Assembly: GCA_025618425.1 (NCBI GenBank)
Contig: CM046852.1
Span: forward strand, 4,424,816-4,488,815
Source: Heliocidaris tuberculata
Lineage: Eukaryota > Echinodermata > Echinoidea > Camarodonta > Echinometridae
DNA: 64,000 nt
Reading direction: 5' to 3'
Below the pieces are notes generated by a model. It ran no database searches. It was not told the DNA's origin and saw nothing but the letters and a program-made list of their open reading frames with translations. Position 1 is the stretch's first letter, and each line of letters begins with the position of its first letter. This document shows positions 58,741 through 64,000 of this stretch, piece after piece. Position numbers and translations under genes: made by a program.

Positions 58741-60073
58741 CAGAAACAAAAAAAACTTTTAGATGGTCTACGTTAAGGTTAAACGCCTTTTAATCATGAT
58801 TAGAAACTGAGGCTCTTTTCAAGAATAGAAATTATTGAAAAATGGATAGTAATCATCCCGATTCGACATATACGTGTACTTTACGAATTTTGAGTCGTTC
58901 CCAGTCATGTTTTTTCACTCAAATTTAGGTGCGTGATAAAACAAAAATGGAGAAAATTAAACCAAAAACAAAATCGCGCATTCAGGACCCACGTTTAAAT
59001 ACAACTTACTCTCTATATGTAGGAGGCCTCAAGGTATATGTTAAATATAAAGTTGAGTTCTGGTCACTGAACTGGGAAAGAAACTGTCTCAAAGCAATTG
59101 GGAAAGGTTGATTATATAGCACACAAGAATTGGTGTATGCTGTGAGGTTTTGGAAACACCAAAATGATAAGAAATTGACTAAATCCTGCTGAGATTCATA
59201 TGCACTGCACACAGAAATATGCATATGGGACTACACACAAATGTTCGTCCCGAACATTTCAGCTGTTTCTTGTCATATTTTGAATGTGAGGGCATTTGAA
59301 GAGCAATCCTTTTCAGGGGACATATCTACTATGATAATCTTCCAAACTTACATAATGAGAACGAGAAAGCTCCCAAATTGTTTTTTGCCTTTCCAAGAAC
59401 TCAAGCTTCCCTATAAAGTTAATTTGTCTGAAAAGTGGAACTTTATCGTATGGAGAAGAAATGCCTGCCATCACGGCCATCAATAAACATTGGGTCTGCA
59501 GATTCTCAAACTACATTTACAGGGCGCCATCTATCAACAGAGGAAATGGAAGCTTAGCTCTCAAGATGTGAGCCGTCGTTACGCAGCAAAAAATTGTCTT
59601 CTTAATTATGGCCTTATTGTAAGGACAAGAGGGGGGGGGGGGGGGGGTAACTTGTTAATCCTGTCCCTTTTTGTCTACAGAGAGCAGGATTATATGCATG
59701 ATAAATGATTATTGCCTCCAACTAATGATTTATTGGGAAATTTTCCGAACTTAAGCAGGATATTTTCTCTAGACATGCGCTAGCATTTTAGTGAGGAATA
59801 GTATCCAGCACCCTAAAATGTTTGAAGTTAGAGGTTTGTAGAGATTTAAGCAAAGCATAAGAGACACGGGCGCATGTTAATTCATCCATTTCTAATCCTT
59901 CTTGAGGGAACATAAAATGTTGCCGTGACTAACATAGGCCTGGGAATGTCAATCAAGTGTTTTTCCGTCTTGGTCATGTTGGTTGTAAAAGAAGAACCTC
60001 TAGTACTCCACTGGGCCTGTAATGAATGCCAAAATAGCTTTAGAACGGTGAAGAGAATGTCTATGGTTGTGAC

Positions 60074-60078
<5 letters not shown>
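58741..60078. other. Unassigned DNA with 17-G run
   Basis: Poly-G at 59631-59647. No gene recognised. Confidence 0.45.

Positions 60079-60108
<30 letters not shown>
60079..60108. repeat. Poly-T run
   Basis: About 30 uninterrupted T. It could be the poly-A tail of a minus-strand retroposon, but no element body was recognised. Confidence 0.85.
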
Positions 60109-60454
60109 GCTGATCCTCTAATTTACAGTGGGCATGAATTACGGGGTGAATTGTCGCTAAATCCCTGAAGCAGCAAAAAGGGGTTTTTGTTGGAAATTTC
60201 AGTAGACTTGACCCCAGAAACGCAATTTACATTTTAATTATATTCTTTAAGACAGAATAGAGGCAGTTTAGGTTTAGACAGAAGGGGTGTTATGACTGAG
60301 TTTGAGAGAACTACCAGATAACTCTTTCCTATTTTGTCCACATTTACAATGGATTAAACAACAACAGTGACCCCGAAAGTTAGATTGCTATTATGTACTA
60401 TACCCATTTTAAACAGTATTACAAAGACGAGCATGATGAAAGAGGGTGAGAGAC

Positions 60455-60458
<4 letters not shown>

Positions 60459-60516
<58 letters not shown>

Positions 60517-60718
60517 AGAGAGAGAAAGAGAGAGACATATAGTAAGAAAGAAAGAATGTGAAGAAAATAAGACGAAGAAGAGAAAGAAGAAGAAGAAGAA
60601 GAAGAAGAAGAAGAAGAAGAAGAAGAAGAAGAAGAAGAAGAAGAAGAAGAAGAAGAAGAAGAAGAAGAAGAAGAAGAAGAAGAAAAAGAAGAAGAAGAAA
60701 CAACAGAGAGTGGGGGGG

Positions 60719-60757
<39 letters not shown>
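60459..60757. repeat. (GA)n - (GAA)n - (GA)n compound repeat
   Basis: (GA)n at about 60459-60538, (GAA)n at about 60586-60700, a G-run at about 60711-60720 and (GA)n to 60757. Frames of 64-126 codons over it are artefacts. Confidence 0.95.
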
Positions 60758-60759
<2 letters not shown>

Positions 60760-61890
60760 GTACATTTTCATTTACACACAAACAAATGGAGAGATTCACA
60801 TAAAGAGAGAAATTTGAGAATATGAGAAGATGAGAGACCTAGAAAGATTTCAAAAGGGTGATGAACTTGATGTAAAGAGTACAAGAGTATCCATCATCAT
60901 GAAGATAACATCAGCTTGTTTCCTATGTTGGTATTCTCATCTAAATGTTAGTGTCGGTAGCGGTAGAGACGACGAGCGACCTGGTGTTGACAAACCCTGC
61001 CATGATTCACGGGATGAATAAGAGCAAAGTCTATCTGAGAGTCCGCCATTCGAGCGTTGACCCTTTTACATTATGCTTCCTTTGTGTTTCTTGCGATCTC
61101 GGCATATAATAGGAAAATACATCATTGTGTTATTCTCCCTTTATATGGTAAACATAAAAGTAATATGCAAAGTTGGATGTGGATATTTTCTTCCCCTTCG
61201 AACAGAACATTTTCCGGTGAACAGGTGAAAGTACAGGTGTGCCATGACACCTGGATGTCACCCTTCTCACAGTGAGTGTAGTGGTTACTTGTCATGCTTG
61301 TTGCCATTGTTACGTCGATAGGATATGATTCTCCTGCACTCGGGACCTCCTTACAAGTTTGCTTCTGATTTTTACTCAACTTGAACTAATTACCAGCCTG
61401 TGCGTAATTTTGCGTGCCTAGCCCTAGAGCTTATAGCTATGCTCTTCAAATGACTTCTAGGTCGCAATAAAACTTGCATTATACATTATGATAAACAGAC
61501 ATTCGTCAGATACACCTGCATCAGAATAGCTTGATTGAAATCATCGTCGTTGACCCGCAGCCACTTGAGCATGGCCATGTTCTTTCCTTAACTAGAGCAA
61601 AGTGAAATGATTTTAAGCCGTATCCTCACGTATCTGGATATGTCAATCAATATGACTGATTGACCCCTTAAGGCCACCATACCTAGGCATTTACCATAGG
61701 ACGTCGCTTACTTCAACCAGATCCAATGAGGGAATAAAATGGGGGCGGGTGGGTATCCTCAGCATGGCCAGTATTAGTATCAAGGTAATGAAATATCTTA
61801 TTGATTTGTCAAACCTCTTATAATAATAATGAACTTATAAAACCTCTTAATACATTAAGTTAAGCCCCTAACTGACATGGAAGGACGAGT
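60758..61890. other. Unassigned DNA
   Basis: No gene recognised. GTCAATCAATATGACTGATT near 61643 is a small imperfect palindrome. Confidence 0.4.
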
Positions 61891-61990
61891 AATGATAATA
61901 ATACGATATTTATAAAGCGCATAATAAGCATTCACTTCTCTATGTGCTGTACATACTAACGTAAAACATAATATATACTACTTTAATACT
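61891..61990 (-). repeat. Retroposon 3' end with ATT tail
   Basis: On the minus strand TTATGCGCTTTATAAATATC is followed by GTATTATTATTA. A GCGCTTTATAAAT motif running into ATT triplets resembles the end at 39990-40030. The body is too short to classify. Confidence 0.4.
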
Positions 61991-62413
61991 AACTAATATT
62001 ATAACCCCGAAGAAGAGAAAAAGAGAAAAGAGAAATGCACCCACAATGCAACATAATTATGTCATTATCTTTGATTCTCTTGATTTCAGTTTATATATTA
62101 ATCCACCCACCCAGTGGATTAGTGTGGATAAGTGAATGAACACAATAAATAAAGGCTCTTTTTAAACTTTCCCTACCTCCTCGCCCCACCATCAAATTTC
62201 GTGATGGAAAAGCGGCTAATTTACGTTCTCCTACACCCATCCACCACCACCACACCCCTTTAGCACCAGATGACTGACTATACCCTTGTTTTTCAGTCAG
62301 GTAGAGGTTGTTTCTTTTAGAGCGGCAAATAGGAAGTGGATGGGAGGAGGTAATTGTTTTAATGATGTAAACCGGTGCGCTTGTTATCCCGGGCCAGCTG
62401 ATATACATATGCA

Positions 62414-62435
62414 GCGCACGTGCGCATATATAAAC
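62414..62435 (+). promoter_or_regulatory. Candidate E-box palindrome plus TATA box
   Basis: GCGCACGTGCGC (62414-62425) is a perfect palindrome centred on the E-box CACGTG. It is followed within 3 bp by TATATAAA (about 62428-62435). The pairing resembles a bHLH-responsive promoter. No downstream exon was recognised. Confidence 0.25.
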
Positions 62436-63089
62436 ACACTTTCAATATTGTTTCATTTTCTGACCGAGTCACCATCATTAATATTTCCCCCAAGAACCCG
62501 AAGATTACAAGAACTTCCAAACTCTCATTCATAACTTTGGATAAATCGGAAGTGATGAAAATGGAATTTTCCTTTAAGACTCACAGGGGAAAAAAAAAGA
62601 ATAATGCGTTCTTCAGTGTTCTATCCAGATCTATGAGTCGAAGCTGTCGATTTTATTCTGGCTTAAAAAAAAAAAAATTAAGAAAGAGAAAACTGATGAT
62701 GCATGCACCAGCAAATTAGTAATTTTATCAATATTTCAATATATAAATAGTTCAAACTAGATGCAATGTAAAATAAGTGAATACTGGCTATGCTAATTGC
62801 CCTTGAAAATGAGTTATATCATCAAATTCTGATCGTATTCGAGTAATCTATCTTTCGAGCAATCTATCATTCTATAATTTGCACAGTCACGGAATATCGA
62901 ACGAACATCTAAATGACAAAGAATTTGAAATGAGTTAGAGAGCAGCAGCTCTTCAAGAACAACAAAAAACCCACAGAAAACAAAACAAACACGTCACCTT
63001 GTAATGTCTAACGGAAAAAAAAAAGTTATTTGTCAACGCAGAGCTGAAGATGTAGTTCATTATCGTTCTTTCTTTCTCAAGTGATTGAA

Positions 63090-63487
63090 TTACGCTATGG
63101 TATTCTCGAGGGAGCAAACTCGAAGTGACAATGACCTGCTACTAGGGAAATCATCTGGAGTGTACAGGTATCCCGTTTCTCTCCCTTCGACAGGAATCAC
63201 TGTGAACACTCCATTCCGGATTTGATTTAGCACATGATCGATGACCAAGGGAAGAAAAAAGATAGGGTCGATGATTAAAAAAGAAAGTAATTCATCCTCC
63301 AAAAATTCATCTTTAATCAGCCGTGTCACTGACCACAGATGTAATATTTTTTCAGAGTTGTTCACTGGACATCGCCGGATCTCTGTGTCGAGTTGGTTAC
63401 CGATATCACTCATGACTTTCCATTTCACGTCCCGGGAGAGACAGAAATAGGGATAGATTCCTGATTCAATTTCACAAGGAGTGAAAT
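63090..63487 (-). CDS. Candidate exon or eroded gene segment, unknown protein
   Basis: The minus frame stays open from about 63500 to a stop at 63087-63089. Only 112 codons follow the first GTG, and the first ATG is at 63413. The translation looks like a real protein, with no low-complexity runs. Features include a charged helix-like stretch (LWSVTRLIKDEFLEDELLSF) followed by a hydrophobic one (LIIDPIFFLPLVIDHVLNQI). A possible acceptor (TTTTAAG) lies at about 63488, and a possible donor (GTAATT) overlaps the stop codon. No family recognised. Chance cannot be excluded. Confidence 0.35.
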
Positions 63488-63571
63488 GCTTAAAATTAAC
63501 GGAGATGGTGTAGTTTCATTGTTTGTTTGTTTTTCGTTGCACGGACAGTCGGTTTCAACAAGCAGAATCTG

Positions 63572-63834
63572 TCAGAAGGAATTATCACAAATAGACGAGA
63601 CAATAAGCAGATCTTTCAACGAATTATTCATTTGAAGCCACATGTTTAGATATGATGAATTCACACCGAGTATTTGTGAATGGCTGCACACAGAGTAGTT
63701 ATATACCAAGGACAAATCAATGTAATTAGACAGCGCAGCAGAATGATAAGTGTTTTGAATAATTAGTTCTGATTGAAATAATGAAATCATCTTACAAGCC
63801 TGACAGGTGTGAAGCGATTCCTCTACTGTGATAG
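63572..63834 (-). CDS. Second candidate coding segment, unknown protein
   Basis: The minus frame runs to a TGA at 63572-63574. It is 72 codons from the ATG at 63790, and the upstream part (about 15 more codons, including TCQACK) is also open, back to a TAG near 63846. A pyrimidine-rich acceptor (CTTCATCTCAG) lies at about 63855, but the protein-like phase hits that TAG right after it. A weaker acceptor (CTATCACAG) avoids it. The segment is in a different phase from 63090-63487 and only about 85 bp away. Two frames of a decayed gene, or two exons with a very short intron, are both possible. Confidence 0.25.
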
Positions 63835-64000
63835 CCTTGTCCGAAGGCTAACTCTGAGATGAAGTACTAAAGAATGGTCAAAAATAAGCAAGGTCCAATG
63901 CATTTATTTAAACAAATACCAGGTCTCGCGTATTAATGAATTTACAGTCTGTCCCTTTTCTTTATTCGCGTATGTCATCTTCTCATGGCGAATTTACGTC
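63835..64000. other. Unassigned window edge
   Basis: No feature recognised. Any gene continuing from 63.1-63.8 kb would extend beyond the window here. Confidence 0.3.

Noticed and set aside
60079..60108. Poly-T as tail of a minus-strand processed pseudogene
   Set aside because: No gene-like sequence or poly(A) signal was found on the appropriate side.

Overview
This window looks like eukaryotic, animal, non-coding DNA. It is AT-rich and dense in (GA)n, (GAA)n, (ATT)n and poly-G/poly-C tracts. It carries many short inverted-repeat (MITE-like) elements and one roughly 4.2 kb non-LTR retrotransposon. There are no operons, Shine-Dalgarno sites, rRNA genes or CRISPR arrays. The style of the repeats suggests a marine invertebrate deuterostome, most likely an echinoderm such as a sea urchin. 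That is an inference from repeat style only; no host gene identifies the species.

Layout. 1-5.0 kb: sparse sequence with poly-G runs, a GAGGCCTC-ended inverted-repeat element (1880-2180) that has taken a retroposon tail as an insert, and one arm of a GGGCAATC-type element. 4.9-7.4 kb: a fold-back element with an internal 17-bp tandem repeat, a GA-rich tract, and a 36-bp minisatellite made of degenerate telomere-like hexamers. 10.3-12.6 kb: a second GAGGCCTC copy carrying a different nested inverted-repeat insert, a GTAACACAAAG inverted-repeat element, a perfect hairpin and a retroposon tail. 13-25 kb: mostly unique or low-complexity DNA, with a CCCC-rich degenerate tandem repeat, an ATTCCGAA fold-back, a GGATCCAGG element and a very long (GAA)n block.

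25.6-29.8 kb (minus strand): the only clear protein-coding sequence. It is a Jockey-superfamily (CR1/L2-like) retrotransposon encoding a PHD finger, an APE-type endonuclease and a reverse transcriptase. Two single-base frameshifts, and probably a third, break it. Its 3' UTR contains a triplet microsatellite and ends in AATAAA plus (ATCA)4.

30-45 kb: a tRNA-Phe-like SINE or pseudogene, a TTAA-flanked piggyBac-like element, the third GAGGCCTC copy, an (ATT)n block growing from a retroposon tail, and a TTAA-flanked inverted-repeat element that split the (TTGAA)n tail of a LINE fragment. 45.3 kb holds a weak candidate promoter and first exon. 47-51 kb: more short inverted-repeat elements and a 132-bp tandem duplication. 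57 kb: a cluster of TAGTCA palindromes. 62-63.8 kb: a candidate E-box/TATA promoter and a minus-strand stretch that may be an exon or an eroded gene.

No host gene could be identified. I found no previously undescribed biochemical system. The most informative signals are the nested transposon insertions, which give a relative history of activity, and the two possible exon regions at 45.3-45.5 kb and 63.1-63.8 kb.
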